Assembly: GCA_964596985.1 (NCBI GenBank)
Contig: CAZQWG010000002.1
Location: 248,001 to 312,000 of the forward strand
Direction: 5' to 3'
Source: GCA-020345945 sp964596985
GTDB lineage: Archaea; Thermoproteota; Bathyarchaeia; RBG-16-48-13; GCA-020345945
Length of the DNA stretch: 64,000 bases
In this document: positions 26,570 through 36,364 of the stretch, piece by piece
Layout of the letters: every line of letters starts with the position of its first letter
How positions within the stretch are numbered: position 1 is the first letter of the stretch
The notes under the pieces: model-generated
Database searches by the model: none
Told to the model about the DNA's origin: nothing
The model's input: only the letters and a program-made list of their open reading frames with translations
Program-made: the position numbers and the translations under genes

Positions 26570-27880
26570 ATGAGGATCGGCTTGGTCTCGGACTTCTTTC
26601 CCCCGGACGTCATGGGGGGCGCAGAGATCAGTTGTCGCCTCCTTGCTGAAGCTTTGAGCAGGGAAGGCGTTGAGGTCCATGTCCTGACGCCCAGTTTCTC
26701 CGGTTCCCAGAGGACTGTGAAGGTGGATGGGTTCACGACCCACTACTATCTCTTCCCTTTCAGGTCCGCCATCAAACGCCACGTAATCCTCGGGAATCCC
26801 TTCTTCTATCTATGGTCGTTTAAGGCGGTCTCCCGGTATGTTGAAAGGGCGGGTTTAGATCTCGTTCACGCGCAGAACAAGTATTCGACCCCTGGAAGCG
26901 CCTTGGCAGCCCGTCATAGGCGTATCCCTGTCTTTGCCACGGTCAGGGATACCCTGCCCCTATGCGAATTCGCCATATGCACACTAGAAGGTGAGACTAG
27001 GATCGGAGTGGACTGCGGTTTCCTAAAACTATTGAAATGCACGAGGGAATTCCAAGAGCTGTACGATCTCAAAGGCAGTGTTCTTTCAAAAGCATTGAAA
27101 TGGATACCCCTCGCGTTCTACGCGAAGATCAACGGTGGAAGTCTACGGTTCTTCCTGAAGAGGGTTGACCAGATCGTTGCGGTAAGTAATGGTTTGAAAG
27201 AGGTGTACTCGAAGTCTGGGTTCGATCCCGACAGAATTACCGTCGTTCCGAACATTATCCCAATCCCAGACCAGTTGAAGACCAAAAACCTGAAAGAGCT
27301 AGGGGAGCTGAAGAGAAGATTTAACCTTGGAAGCGAGGATAGGCTGGTTCTATACGTTGGCCGGTTATCTTGGGGAAAGGGGACTCATATTCTCATAGAG
27401 GCAATGGGTCGTGTGCTCTCGAAGATCCAAGATTCTAAGCTTGTAGTGGTGGGGGAGGGGATTCTTGAGCCGGTCTTGAAAGAGAAGGCTGCAAGCCAGG
27501 GAATGTCAGGGTCTGTCCTCTTCTTGGGGCATCTGGATCATGAGACCGTGTTGAAGCTGTACCACCTCGCTCGTGTTGTTGTCTCGCCGTCAGTCTGGCC
27601 GGAGCCTCTCAGTAGGGTTCACTTGGAGGCTATGACCGCAGGGAAGCCTTTAGTGGCTTCCAAGGTGGGTGGAAACTTGGAGACGGTTATCGATGGAAAG
27701 ACCGGGCTTCTTGTTGCTCCGGGCGAGGTAGAGCCGCTCGCTGAATCCATAATATATCTGCTGGAAAACCCTGGAGTAGCCCGTGATCTCGGTGAGCAGG
27801 GAAAGATGGAGGCTCGCCGGCGCTTCAGTGTATCTGGGACGGCAAGAAGGATGATAGACCTCTATGAGAATTGGCTGTAA
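26570..27880 (+). CDS. Glycosyltransferase family 4
   Basis: About 436 residues. ATG at 26570 opens the canonical MRIGLVSDFFPPDVMGGAE; a GTG at 26561 three codons earlier is an alternative. The acceptor domain contains a cysteine-bearing segment (LCEFAICTLEGETRIGVDCG) after VFATVRDTLP, typical of GT4s with a cysteine-bearing insertion. Donor motifs are LYVGRLSWGKGTHILIEAM, VVVGEGILEPVLKE and the E-x7-E loop of VWPEPLSRVHLEAMTAGK. A TATA-like CTTATAAA lies 13-20 bases before the ATG. It converges on the methyltransferase at 27893. Specificity unknown. Confidence 0.88.
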   Translation: MRIGLVSDFFPPDVMGGAEISCRLLAEALSREGVEVHVLTPSFSGSQRTVKVDGFTTHYYLFPFRSAIKRHVILGNPFFYLWSFKAVSRYVERAGLDLVHAQNKYSTPGSALAARHRRIPVFATVRDTLPLCEFAICTLEGETRIGVDCGFLKLLKCTREFQELYDLKGSVLSKALKWIPLAFYAKINGGSLRFFLKRVDQIVAVSNGLKEVYSKSGFDPDRITVVPNIIPIPDQLKTKNLKELGELKRRFNLGSEDRLVLYVGRLSWGKGTHILIEAMGRVLSKIQDSKLVVVGEGILEPVLKEKAASQGMSGSVLFLGHLDHETVLKLYHLARVVVSPSVWPEPLSRVHLEAMTAGKPLVASKVGGNLETVIDGKTGLLVAPGEVEPLAESIIYLLENPGVARDLGEQGKMEARRRFSVSGTARRMIDLYENWL

Positions 27881-27892
27881 TAGCCCGTCTGA

Positions 27893-28669
27893 TTAGTTTG
27901 GGACGGCAAGGATTCTCCAACCGGTGGTTTCATCAGGTATCTCCATGCATCTCTCTCTCTTCCAGTTCTGCCAAATTCCGTATACGGAGAGCGAGAATGC
28001 CCCGGCAACATCCATGATGCCTGCGAGCGGTGTGTCCACCACTACCGGGCTTATCTCGAGGATCCTCCAACCTGAAGCCGACAACTCCTCTGCGAGGCTT
28101 GTCTGGTCGTATTCTATCTTATGATCGGAAGCGGCAAAATAGTATATTCCGGCGTCCCTCTTCATTCTCTTCCATTTGGTGTCTCTGTTCGGGATGGAGA
28201 GCACAAGCATTCCATCCCTCTTAAGGAGTTTCGATAGGGATCTAAGTAATTCTATCCGATTGTTTAGGTGTTCAAGTACATCGATCAGCAGAATCTCGTC
28301 GAATACCCCTTCGACGAAAGGACAATATGTTTCCGCGTCTGAGAGAACGAAATCCAAGTTCTTCGACCCCTTTATCTTGGAGAGAGATTTGGCTTTTCTT
28401 AACTCGCCTAAGTCCAGGTCGAATCCAACTGCGAATTCAACGAATCTCGCAGATTTCAATGTGTTCATTCCATTTCCACAGCCTACGTCAAGGACTACGT
28501 CTTCCTCCTGAAGTAATCCTTGGAAGTAAGGGTCTTGACTCAGGAGATGCTTCGGGTGTATGGGAACTGGACTCTTCCCGGTAATTCTGGTTAGGTGGAT
28601 AGATGCAGAGGAGCCGAGCTTATCGAGACGGTCGAGTAGTCTGATGAGGAGAATTTTGGCTTGATTCAT
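27893..28669 (-). CDS. Class I SAM-dependent methyltransferase
   Basis: A 258-residue methyltransferase with motif I VVLDVGCGNGMNTL (58-71), an acidic FDLDLGELRKAK, motif-II-like EILLIDVLEHLNNRIELLRS and motif III GMLVLSIPNRDTKW. The ATG at 28669 is four bases after the TGA of the GT2 upstream (28674), so the two are an operon on the minus strand. It may act on the product of that GT2. The acceptor is not identifiable. Confidence 0.85.
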   Translation of the reverse strand: MNQAKILLIRLLDRLDKLGSSASIHLTRITGKSPVPIHPKHLLSQDPYFQGLLQEEDVVLDVGCGNGMNTLKSARFVEFAVGFDLDLGELRKAKSLSKIKGSKNLDFVLSDAETYCPFVEGVFDEILLIDVLEHLNNRIELLRSLSKLLKRDGMLVLSIPNRDTKWKRMKRDAGIYYFAASDHKIEYDQTSLAEELSASGWRILEISPVVVDTPLAGIMDVAGAFSLSVYGIWQNWKRERCMEIPDETTGWRILAVPN

Positions 28670-28673
28670 CGGA

Positions 28674-29687
28674 TCACATCGGGGGGCGTTTCACAATAGG
28701 ATAGTCGTGGGCTGTTAGCCGTCCGATAAGGAATCCTGACAATTCAGCTAGTGCCACAGCAGGATAATAGATGTAAGTTCCGAGTAGGGTTCTCCAGTCT
28801 CTGGTTTCCCGGATGACCTGTAGTGCGTTCCACGTTAATGCCAGCAGAAAGAGACCTGCTAGGGATTTCGCCACAGACTCCACAAGAATTTGGGGGATAC
28901 CTGTAAGGAGAGCCAACGGGAATATTATTGGAATAGCCAGAAGGAGGACTGAAAAGTAGAGTTTCTCTGACCATATCTGGTAGCGGGAACTACAGATGCC
29001 TTCCCCTATTCCCTGTCGAAATGTCTTCTTGCATATCTCGCCTAGAGATTCTTCAGCTGCGTGATGAACGGTAACGGTCGGATCGTATATTATTTTGAGA
29101 TTGCTCTGGAGGATTCTGTGCGCTAGGTCTTGGTCCTCGCAGGCAGGCAGAGTCTCATCGAATCCGCCGTTCTTCAGGATTGCCTCTATTGTGTATGCGC
29201 AGTTTACTGTTGAGAAGTTGTCTCCTTTTTTCATCTGCCCCGGCTTATCGGTGTAGGTCTTCTTGAACCGGCTGCTTCTAATCTTGGAGACCCAGTTGTG
29301 GTATGTGATGGGTACTTGTCTCCCAACTAATCCTGCCAACTCTCGGGAGGAGAGGGTACTGTGGATGCCCTCAAGCCAGCCGGGTTCTGCCCAAGCATCG
29401 GCACTTATGAAGGCTACGTATCTCCCTTTCGCCGAGTGGACTCCTAGATTTCGAGCGTAGCCGAAGTTATGTCTGTCCTCAACGAGAACCTTCGGGGTGT
29501 AGCGTCCAGCTATCTCTCTGGTCTTGTCGGTTGAGTTCCCGTCCACTACGACGATCTCGAATCTATTATCAGGGAACCGCTGATTTATGATGGATTCTAG
29601 GCATCTGTCGACGGTTGCTTCCTCGTTCAGGGTGAGGACTACGACAGAAACAGTTGGTGAAGTTGAACCGTTTTCTTTCCTCTTCAA
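28674..29687 (-). CDS. Glycosyltransferase family 2 with C-terminal membrane helices
   Basis: A 337-residue GT-A enzyme. It has VSVVVLTLNEEATVDRCLES near the N-terminus, VVVDGNSTDKTREIA, RNLGVHSAKGRYVAFIS and, in the place of the usual DxD, SADAW (only the second aspartate is kept). ACEDQDLAHRI supplies the ED acidic motif. The C-terminal 110 residues hold two or three hydrophobic helices (LYFSVLLLAIPIIFPLALL). TTG at 29687 is the start. It is operonic with the methyltransferase four bases downstream. Its donor is unknown; the layout suits membrane glycan extension. Confidence 0.85.
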   Translation of the reverse strand: MKRKENGSTSPTVSVVVLTLNEEATVDRCLESIINQRFPDNRFEIVVVDGNSTDKTREIAGRYTPKVLVEDRHNFGYARNLGVHSAKGRYVAFISADAWAEPGWLEGIHSTLSSRELAGLVGRQVPITYHNWVSKIRSSRFKKTYTDKPGQMKKGDNFSTVNCAYTIEAILKNGGFDETLPACEDQDLAHRILQSNLKIIYDPTVTVHHAAEESLGEICKKTFRQGIGEGICSSRYQIWSEKLYFSVLLLAIPIIFPLALLTGIPQILVESVAKSLAGLFLLALTWNALQVIRETRDWRTLLGTYIYYPAVALAELSGFLIGRLTAHDYPIVKRPPM

Positions 29688-30043
29688 TTCGCTAGACTAA
29701 TGGAATCTGGAGGTTATTTGAATCTGACGTGATCGGTCTCAAGTTAGGATCAAGAGAGATCTCTCCGGTAGAGTGCCTTTGAGTTAGGATTCATCGTTGT
29801 TGTGATCAGAGGAAACTGACGGGGTGAAGCTTGAGACTGAAATCTTCTTAAGTTCCTAGACATATTCTCGAGCCGGCTCAGGGCTTGCTCGATCAAGATC
29901 AAGGAAGGTTAGCAGAATCCATTTCATCGATAAGCGTGGTAACCCCTAATATACAGTTAAAGTGAGGGAAGGTTGAGAGAGGCAGTGTCGTATCTCTCAA
30001 CGAAGAGTTTGGGCACGTTGAAGTGACGAGGAGTGGGCACTGA
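29688..30043. other. Intergenic stretch without a recognisable gene
   Basis: These 356 bases separate two divergently transcribed glycosyltransferases. No frame with domain features and no tRNA-like fold was seen. An AT-rich AATATACAGTTAAAG near 29948-29962 could hold a TATA element for the rightward gene (start 30044), but the distance is long. Otherwise nothing is visible. Confidence 0.5.
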
Positions 30044-31267
30044 ATGAGACGGGGTTCACAGTCGAAGTCATGGGAACGCGCGGTGTATGTGCAGGATGGG
30101 GTTCATGGGAAACCATTGAAGATCGCTCTACTCACTTTGAAGTTTTCCCCTTTATTGGGCGGGGATGTAACTCACACCGCACATCTAGCACACCACCTCG
30201 CTGAACAGGGGATCGAGACCCATATTATCACGATTCGATCTTACTTCCCGACGAAGGATAGATTTGGAGAGAGTGTTCGTCTTCACAGACTTAGTCTACC
30301 GGCCACAACAACGGAGCTTGAGACTCTAGGGCTTAAACGGCTCCTCTACATGATTTCTTCTTTCTTCTTGCTGTTGAGGCTGCTTTTTCAGGATCGGCTA
30401 GATCTGGTTCATGCTCATGGTTGGGACCCGGCGGTGGTCGGAGGCTTCTTCACGAGAATCTTCGGGGTGCCTTTTGTCTTGACGGTGCACGGTATTCCAA
30501 AACCTAGGGACTCTTTTTCCAAGACGGTATTTCAGCTCTTGGAGAGGTGGATTCTGAGGCTTTGCTCATCCAAGGATTCGAGAATGATAGCGTTGACTAA
30601 GAGCGACAGGTATCGGCTAATGGGTCTGGGAGTAGATGAGAAAACGGTTGATCTGATTCCGAACGGTATAAACATCGGCGAGTTTGAAGGCTTGCATCCA
30701 AGGGGCTTCAGAGAAAAGTATGGAATCTCTTCAGACAGGTTTCTAGCGTTGTTCGTTGGGCGTCTTCATGAACAGAAAGGTTTTGAGGTTTTGATCCGGG
30801 CGGCTAAGCACCTGAAGGGGGAAGATGTCTGTTTCGTCGCGGTGGGTTCAGGACATAAAGCCGATGAGTACCTGAAGCTAGTTGATGAGCTGGGAGTCGA
30901 GAACATAATCTTCACTGGTGAAATCGATAGAGGAGAGCTCTTGGACGCCTTCATTTCCTCGGATATCTTCGTGCTTCCCTCAATATTCGAAGGGATGCCG
31001 TATGTAGTCCTTGAGGCGATGGCTGCTGGGAAGCCCGTCGTCGCCAGTAGGCTTCCTGAGATCGCTGAGGTAGTAGAAGAAAGCGGAACTGGGATATTGT
31101 TCGAGAAGGATGATGATAATAGTCTAGCTAGGGCAATCCTCCGCCTTAAGAATGACCGAGAGACTGCTAGGAGGATGGGCAAACTCGGTAAGAGGCTTAT
31201 TGCAGATAGGTTCGATTGGCGGATGGTCTTCCAGCAAACCACGGAAACCTACAGGAAGGTTCTTTGA
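30044..31267 (+). CDS. Glycosyltransferase family 4
   Basis: A 407-residue GT4. A lead of about 23 residues precedes LKIALLTLKFSPLLGGDVTH, so a TTG at about 30116 may be the real start; ATG at 30044 is used here. The acceptor domain has LVHAHGWDPAVVGGFF and FVLTVHGIPKP. The donor domain has LFVGRLHEQKGFEVLIRAAK, AVGSGHKADEYL and the E-x7-E loop of IFEGMPYVVLEAMAAGK. The next gene, another GT4, begins 27 bases later, so they are probably co-transcribed. Specificity unknown. Confidence 0.9.
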   Translation: MRRGSQSKSWERAVYVQDGVHGKPLKIALLTLKFSPLLGGDVTHTAHLAHHLAEQGIETHIITIRSYFPTKDRFGESVRLHRLSLPATTTELETLGLKRLLYMISSFFLLLRLLFQDRLDLVHAHGWDPAVVGGFFTRIFGVPFVLTVHGIPKPRDSFSKTVFQLLERWILRLCSSKDSRMIALTKSDRYRLMGLGVDEKTVDLIPNGINIGEFEGLHPRGFREKYGISSDRFLALFVGRLHEQKGFEVLIRAAKHLKGEDVCFVAVGSGHKADEYLKLVDELGVENIIFTGEIDRGELLDAFISSDIFVLPSIFEGMPYVVLEAMAAGKPVVASRLPEIAEVVEESGTGILFEKDDDNSLARAILRLKNDRETARRMGKLGKRLIADRFDWRMVFQQTTETYRKVL

Positions 31268-31294
31268 GAGAATCGTCTAAGTGATGTTTAGACT

Positions 31295-32455
31295 ATGAAG
31301 ATAACGCAAGTCGGAAGCTATTTTCCTCCCGACTACGGGGGAATCGAGTCACACATATACTATCTCTCGAAGGAACTCGTGAAAAGAGGTCACGATGTGA
31401 CGGTCTTGACCTCAAGTTCTCCAAGTCATGATGTGTGCAGCGAAGAGGTGAAAGACGGGATCTCGGTAAAGAGGCTGTGGACACCATTCATAGTGTTGGG
31501 GTTTCCATTTATGCCTGCCTTGCTTTACCATGTCTTAAGAGGGGATGCAGACATTGTCCATGCTCACATTAACTCGCCGACGGTCGTTGACCAGGCGGCG
31601 TTGGGAAGTTGGCTTCGGGGATTCCCCCTCATCGTAACTTATCATGCTGACCTAGTTCCTGAGGATATAGGGTTGACTTATGCAGCCTTGAGAGGGGGCA
31701 TCTCATGGCTCTATGAGAATCTCTTGAAGAGATTCGACTTGGAGGTTGCGAGTAGAATTGTAGCGACTACCCCATTATACGCTGAGTCCTCAGAGTCCCT
31801 GGCAGGATATCTGGAGAAAGTATCGATTGTCCCGAACGGTGTCGATCTTGAAATGTTCAGACCTAGTTTGGATGTGTCGGATATAAGAAGACGGCTCGGC
31901 TTCAAGGAAGAGAGGATCCTATTTTTTACTGGTAGACTGGTTCCTTATAAGGGTCTGGACTATCTCTTGGCGGCTTTCTCAAGGTTGTGCGAGACAAGAG
32001 ACGATATCAGGCTCGTGGTTCTCGGTAATGGACCATTAATGAGCGATCTCAGGAGGCAGGTTCAAATGTTCGATCTAGAAGGAGCGGTCCGGTTCATAGG
32101 TTCGGTGAGCGAGAGGGATCTTCCCCGGTTCTACGCGGCCTCCGATATCGTGGTGATTCCTTCTCGTTCAAGATCTGAGGGTTTCAGCATAGCCGCCCTC
32201 CAAGGGATGGCATGCGGGAAGCCTGTGGTTGCGACACGTGTGGGAGGGGTCCCGTTCCTTGTCAGGGACGGTAAGACAGGGATAATCGTTGAACCGAAGA
32301 GTGTAGAACAGCTCTCCACGGCTATTTCCAGGCTTCTTGATGACGCCTCCTTGGCGGATCGAATGGGGGCTGCGGGGAGAAAGAGGGCTGAACAATTCTT
32401 CGGCTGGGATAGGGTGGCTGAGATGATCGAGAGGGTCTATGAGAGCGTCGTGTAG
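31295..32455 (+). CDS. Glycosyltransferase family 4
   Basis: A 386-residue GT4 beginning MKITQVGSYFPPDYGGIESH at the ATG. The donor domain has LFFTGRLVPYKGLDYLLAAF, VVLGNGPLMSDLRRQV and SRSEGFSIAALQGMACGKPV. The second catalytic-loop glutamate is glutamine (ALQGM), as in the GT4 at 14.5 kb. The fold is complete. It lies 27 bases behind the previous GT4 and converges on the first of the large membrane proteins, 15 bases away. Specificity unknown. Confidence 0.88.
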   Translation: MKITQVGSYFPPDYGGIESHIYYLSKELVKRGHDVTVLTSSSPSHDVCSEEVKDGISVKRLWTPFIVLGFPFMPALLYHVLRGDADIVHAHINSPTVVDQAALGSWLRGFPLIVTYHADLVPEDIGLTYAALRGGISWLYENLLKRFDLEVASRIVATTPLYAESSESLAGYLEKVSIVPNGVDLEMFRPSLDVSDIRRRLGFKEERILFFTGRLVPYKGLDYLLAAFSRLCETRDDIRLVVLGNGPLMSDLRRQVQMFDLEGAVRFIGSVSERDLPRFYAASDIVVIPSRSRSEGFSIAALQGMACGKPVVATRVGGVPFLVRDGKTGIIVEPKSVEQLSTAISRLLDDASLADRMGAAGRKRAEQFFGWDRVAEMIERVYESVV

Positions 32456-32470
32456 AGTTCTCTGCTCGGA

Positions 32471-34345
32471 TCAGGTTGTTAGTCTGTATATTCGATTGAA
32501 TCCGCTGTAGACCCGATTGTAGAGTGGGGAGTCATTGGTGGCTGTTCTATCTATGTAGAAGGTGGTGGGCAGGTCGTAGTTTTGGATCTGACCGTAGTAT
32601 CCAGTCCAGGAGTCAAAATTCGATGGAACTCCACAGTTCGTGTTGGGGGCGAAGTTGAGCAGCCAAATCATTGAGATATATTCAGGCTCGTTAATCATCC
32701 TCTCTGAGAGGAAGCCCCCATAGCTCCAAGCCACGGTCAGGTTACTTAGAGTCAAGACGAGGACAACCATTGTAGTGGTTGAGAAGCTGATTCTCCTCCA
32801 TCGAATCTTACCCAGAGAACCTAGAACCTCGATTACGCCTAATGAAGCCAGAATGGAAACTGGCAGAGATGTAAGCAGCTCTACTCTGTGAAGCTGACCC
32901 GTGCGGGTGTATGTGTGAAATAGTGCTTGCTCGATCAACAGGAACGAGACAGTTAGCCAGATTGAAGGGAAAGAACTCTGACTTTTTCTTCGCCTTACGT
33001 GAAGCATACCCAATATGGCAAGGAGCAGTGTTGATATCCCTAGCCAACGGAAGAGTTCTCCGATAGAGATGACGCCGGTCTCCGGAAGGTTAGGTAGGGG
33101 GGATGTAATATTCCCATAATACCAGCTAGTAAACATCATTTTCTCTAGAATCTCTCCTAGAACCCAAGGCACGACTAAAAGCAGTAATACTGTGTAGAGA
33201 GCCCATCGCGATCTACGGAGAAGTCCTTTTCCAAGTAGTGTCTCGATGAGAATATACGAGGATAATGCTAGTAAAATCACGCCTCCTAATGTTATGTGAC
33301 AGGCAATTGCAATTATGAAGAAGACGAGACCTAGTAAACCACTCTTGTATCCTTTGTTTTCAGTAGCCTTCAATAGTTGTTGTAGTGATATCAAGGCGAA
33401 AGGGATGGAGAGTAGAATCTTGTAGAGATCCCAGGTGACTCTTAGCATACCGATGCTGGTTGATACGAAGATCCCTGCCAAGAGTCCTGTTTTGTAGTCT
33501 TTGAGGGAGGATTTTACCAAGTTATAGGTTAACACTGCTGTTATCGTATGGAAAAGGACTGGGATGATGCTTACTGTCCAGATTGAGTGGAGGGGGGTTG
33601 GGAAGGGTAGGTATAGGACGATGCCTATAATGCGGAATAGGTAGTAGAGTAGCTGCCTCAGAAACCCGCCGATCATGTACGGGGGAAACCGGCCTTGAAG
33701 TGCAGCTACATAGTATGGGGTATCGATCCCTGCAGGGATTCGGCTGTTGAGGGTTGGGATTCCTCTTATTGAGGCTGCCAGAAGGGCAAGGAGGATGAAA
33801 CCCGCCCTCTCCTTATTGTCCGACTTAACCCTATCCGGGGTGTCTGATAGATCCGCGTTTACGTATTCTTTGTAAGGGAATAATCCAGTTCTTCTCAGCA
33901 TTCTAGCTGAGAATACCCAGTAAGTTAGCAGGAGGAATATGCTGGTAATCAGTCCAAATGGCCAAGGGACTGCTAGGCTGAGGCGGTTTAGGATGTATTG
34001 ATATAGTATGACGGGTAGGCTCAAGACATTGAAGAATGCGATTAGAAACGGGTCGTCTGGGAAGCGGTCGACCCATCGGGTAAGGGTTCTGCTTTTAAGA
34101 TTCCACCCAAAGAAGAGTGTCACCGATATCAGGGTTAGGATTGTCAGGATGGTATTCTTTGAAGTTCTCCTTGGGAGAAGACTATACACCGATAGGATAC
34201 CGGCGAGTAGGTAGCAGGCGAAGTAGAAGGTGTTTGGGGCTTCATAGCCTTCTGGGACCCGTGCTATGGCAGCGAAGATCGATACACCGAGGATAGGTAT
34301 TAGGGTTGCCGACGAGGCGATATCCTGCGTTCTATCTGTTCCCAT
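32471..34345 (-). CDS. GT-C-like polytopic membrane protein (DTPYY family, copy 1)
   Basis: A 624-residue protein with about 12 hydrophobic segments and a C-terminal extracytoplasmic tail of about 80 residues. After a membrane module of about 200 residues comes IPAGIDTPYYVAALQG, whose Asp208 sits in a first-loop position like the catalytic acid of GT-C glycosyltransferases. It shares WDLYKILLSIP and IIPVLFHTITAVLTY with the next two related genes; the tail ends YNRVYSGFNRIYRL. ATG at 34345 is chosen because GGTGATC precedes it; a GTG at 34354 is open. A lipid-phosphate-sugar-dependent transferase is the best guess; no family name is certain. Confidence 0.7.
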   Translation of the reverse strand: MGTDRTQDIASSATLIPILGVSIFAAIARVPEGYEAPNTFYFACYLLAGILSVYSLLPRRTSKNTILTILTLISVTLFFGWNLKSRTLTRWVDRFPDDPFLIAFFNVLSLPVILYQYILNRLSLAVPWPFGLITSIFLLLTYWVFSARMLRRTGLFPYKEYVNADLSDTPDRVKSDNKERAGFILLALLAASIRGIPTLNSRIPAGIDTPYYVAALQGRFPPYMIGGFLRQLLYYLFRIIGIVLYLPFPTPLHSIWTVSIIPVLFHTITAVLTYNLVKSSLKDYKTGLLAGIFVSTSIGMLRVTWDLYKILLSIPFALISLQQLLKATENKGYKSGLLGLVFFIIAIACHITLGGVILLALSSYILIETLLGKGLLRRSRWALYTVLLLLVVPWVLGEILEKMMFTSWYYGNITSPLPNLPETGVISIGELFRWLGISTLLLAILGMLHVRRRKSQSSFPSIWLTVSFLLIEQALFHTYTRTGQLHRVELLTSLPVSILASLGVIEVLGSLGKIRWRRISFSTTTMVVLVLTLSNLTVAWSYGGFLSERMINEPEYISMIWLLNFAPNTNCGVPSNFDSWTGYYGQIQNYDLPTTFYIDRTATNDSPLYNRVYSGFNRIYRLTT

Positions 34346-34373
34346 CGAGATCACCCCGGTTTCCTAGACTGGT

Positions 34374-36224
34374 CTAACTCCTAAGCCTTGCATGGATAAT
34401 CGTGCCGCTGTCAAATATCCTGTCGTAACTGGTGTCCCAATCGTCCCCTAGATCAACCTTGTAGTAATACTTGCTTTCTTTTGATTGCAGCTCAGCGTAG
34501 TAACCTGTCCACGCATCAAACCTGGTTGGTGCAAGGGAATTTGTCTGTTCAGGGGTGAAATTGATCATCCAGATTATGGTCTCGTATTCTCGTGAACCGA
34601 TTGTTGCAGGGTTTCCAAAGGTCACAAAACCCGTAGCTGTAACGACGCAACTCACTACTACGATGACCGTTACGAGTAAATCTATACGAAAAGAGAGCCG
34701 AGAAGAAGAAATCTGTCTGATGCCTTCAAGGGTCTTTCTTAGACCTATCGCAGCTAGGATTGCTGCAGGGATGTAGGCTAAGACAAGGAAGCGGGGGAAC
34801 TCAGGGGCGTCTACAGGGAAATACGTCAGGAATAGAGATTGTTGTGCCATAATGAATGCTACGGCGAACCAAGATAAGAGTAACAGACTCTTTTCAGTAC
34901 CTGTCCTGAGTTCGTAGGCGATTCCCAATAGCAATAACGGGAAGAGTTGTGCTCCAAGACTGTCGAAGATATCCCACATATCCCATATGGGGGTCACTGG
35001 ACTCGTTGGCCAAGGACGGAAAAGCCTTCCCCCAAGTATTGGAAAGATCACGAGAGCCAGAAGCAGGACAATACATCCTGTGACCTTGAATCCTCTACGC
35101 CCTCCCCTTAGAGCAAGGAAGAATTGGATTGGTATGAAGGATAGAACACCATACAAGAGGCCAGAGGCTGGGTATGGGTGAAGTAGCCCGGCGGTCGAGA
35201 GCATACCTAGAGAGAGTAGAGTATCTCTGGCCGTCTGCGTTTCAAGAGCCCTGGCGTAGAGTTGGGCGGCGAAGAGTGTGGCAGAGATGGCTAAGAGGGC
35301 CTTGTACAGATCCCATGAATGAAGGAGTTGGCTGGTAGATAGCGCTGAGAAGGTAGCGGCGATCAAGCTGACTCTCGTGTCGCCCGTTAGTCTCCAGGCA
35401 GCCCCATACATCGCAACCGCCGCAAGGATATGAAGTGTCAAAGGGATCAACTCGACAAATAGAATCTGTTCTCTAGAGATTGGAAAAGGGATTCTAAGAA
35501 CAATCCCTAGGATCATGAAGAAGTGGTATGAGAGTCTCGTTATCCCAGGGTATCTCCAGAACGGTATCCTCCCCTCCATCGTCGCGATATAGAAGGGGGT
35601 GTCGACACCTACTGGAACAGAATATCTCAGCAATATCGGAAGCCTCACGAAAAACGCGGTTAGAGCAACCGCCACAAGTCCGAGCACAGATTCTCGGGAG
35701 GTTCTTGAGTATTTCAGTCTGGTCTCTCCAATTTCAAATGTCTCCTCGGTTAGATGAAAGGTTGAGCCGATTTTTGAGAGGAGAATGAGGATCAAGGTCC
35801 AGCACCCAATAAGGAGCGCTATCCCCAATCCAAGACCTATCGGCCATCCCAGAGTGACCCCCAGAGCCGAAAGTATCGATCTAAAAACAGAGACTGGGGT
35901 GCTGACTGCGGAGAAGATGCGTCTCCCAGAGCTTGTCGCCGGGAAACTTTTCACCTCACGATAAAACCCTTCCTCAGAGTAGTAGAGTTGGGAGACTGAT
36001 ACGGCGACCAGCAATGAGAAGAGCAGAACCAGTATGAGGGAGACTCGGCTCTTTCTGATATAGAAGTGGTAGACTGCCAATATCGCCGAGACCATATAGA
36101 ATGAGACGTAGAAGATACGGGGAAAAACGATTCCTAACCCGTCAAACAGGGCGACGGCTACAGCGACAACTGAAACCATGAGAACGAGTAGACCTGAACT
36201 TAGAGCCTGAATCCTTCTGTTCAA
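34374..36224 (-). CDS. GT-C-like polytopic membrane protein (DTPYY family, copy 2)
   Basis: A 616-residue paralogue of the gene 28 bases downstream, with the same order: N-terminal helices including STPVSVFRSILSALG, the loop VPVGVDTPFYIATMEGRIP (Asp208), FVELIPLTLHILAAVAMY, WDLYKALLAISATLF, a HPYPASGLLYG loop and a C-terminal tail with DAWTGYYAELQ and YDRIFDSG. Start is TTG at 36224. The two copies are tandem and probably co-transcribed. Divergence in the loops suggests different sugars. Function is inferred from topology and the acidic loop only. Confidence 0.68.
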   Translation of the reverse strand: MNRRIQALSSGLLVLMVSVVAVAVALFDGLGIVFPRIFYVSFYMVSAILAVYHFYIRKSRVSLILVLLFSLLVAVSVSQLYYSEEGFYREVKSFPATSSGRRIFSAVSTPVSVFRSILSALGVTLGWPIGLGLGIALLIGCWTLILILLSKIGSTFHLTEETFEIGETRLKYSRTSRESVLGLVAVALTAFFVRLPILLRYSVPVGVDTPFYIATMEGRIPFWRYPGITRLSYHFFMILGIVLRIPFPISREQILFVELIPLTLHILAAVAMYGAAWRLTGDTRVSLIAATFSALSTSQLLHSWDLYKALLAISATLFAAQLYARALETQTARDTLLSLGMLSTAGLLHPYPASGLLYGVLSFIPIQFFLALRGGRRGFKVTGCIVLLLALVIFPILGGRLFRPWPTSPVTPIWDMWDIFDSLGAQLFPLLLLGIAYELRTGTEKSLLLLSWFAVAFIMAQQSLFLTYFPVDAPEFPRFLVLAYIPAAILAAIGLRKTLEGIRQISSSRLSFRIDLLVTVIVVVSCVVTATGFVTFGNPATIGSREYETIIWMINFTPEQTNSLAPTRFDAWTGYYAELQSKESKYYYKVDLGDDWDTSYDRIFDSGTIIHARLRS

Positions 36225-36364
36225 GGATCGTCTTTCCTGTTAATGCTTGTCCGTAGTTGCGTTTCATGTCTTTTTTAAATTAGTCTGAAATCCAATAATA
36301 AGCTGTTTCCGGAATTTATTCCCAAAAGTTAAGATGTGATCGTTGACTACTGGTCTGGTATATT

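Noticed and set aside
36311..36323. GGAAT-TT-ATTCC inverted repeat upstream of the DUF2304 gene
   Set aside because: Five-base arms in AT-rich DNA; may be part of a TATA element but is not convincing as an operator.
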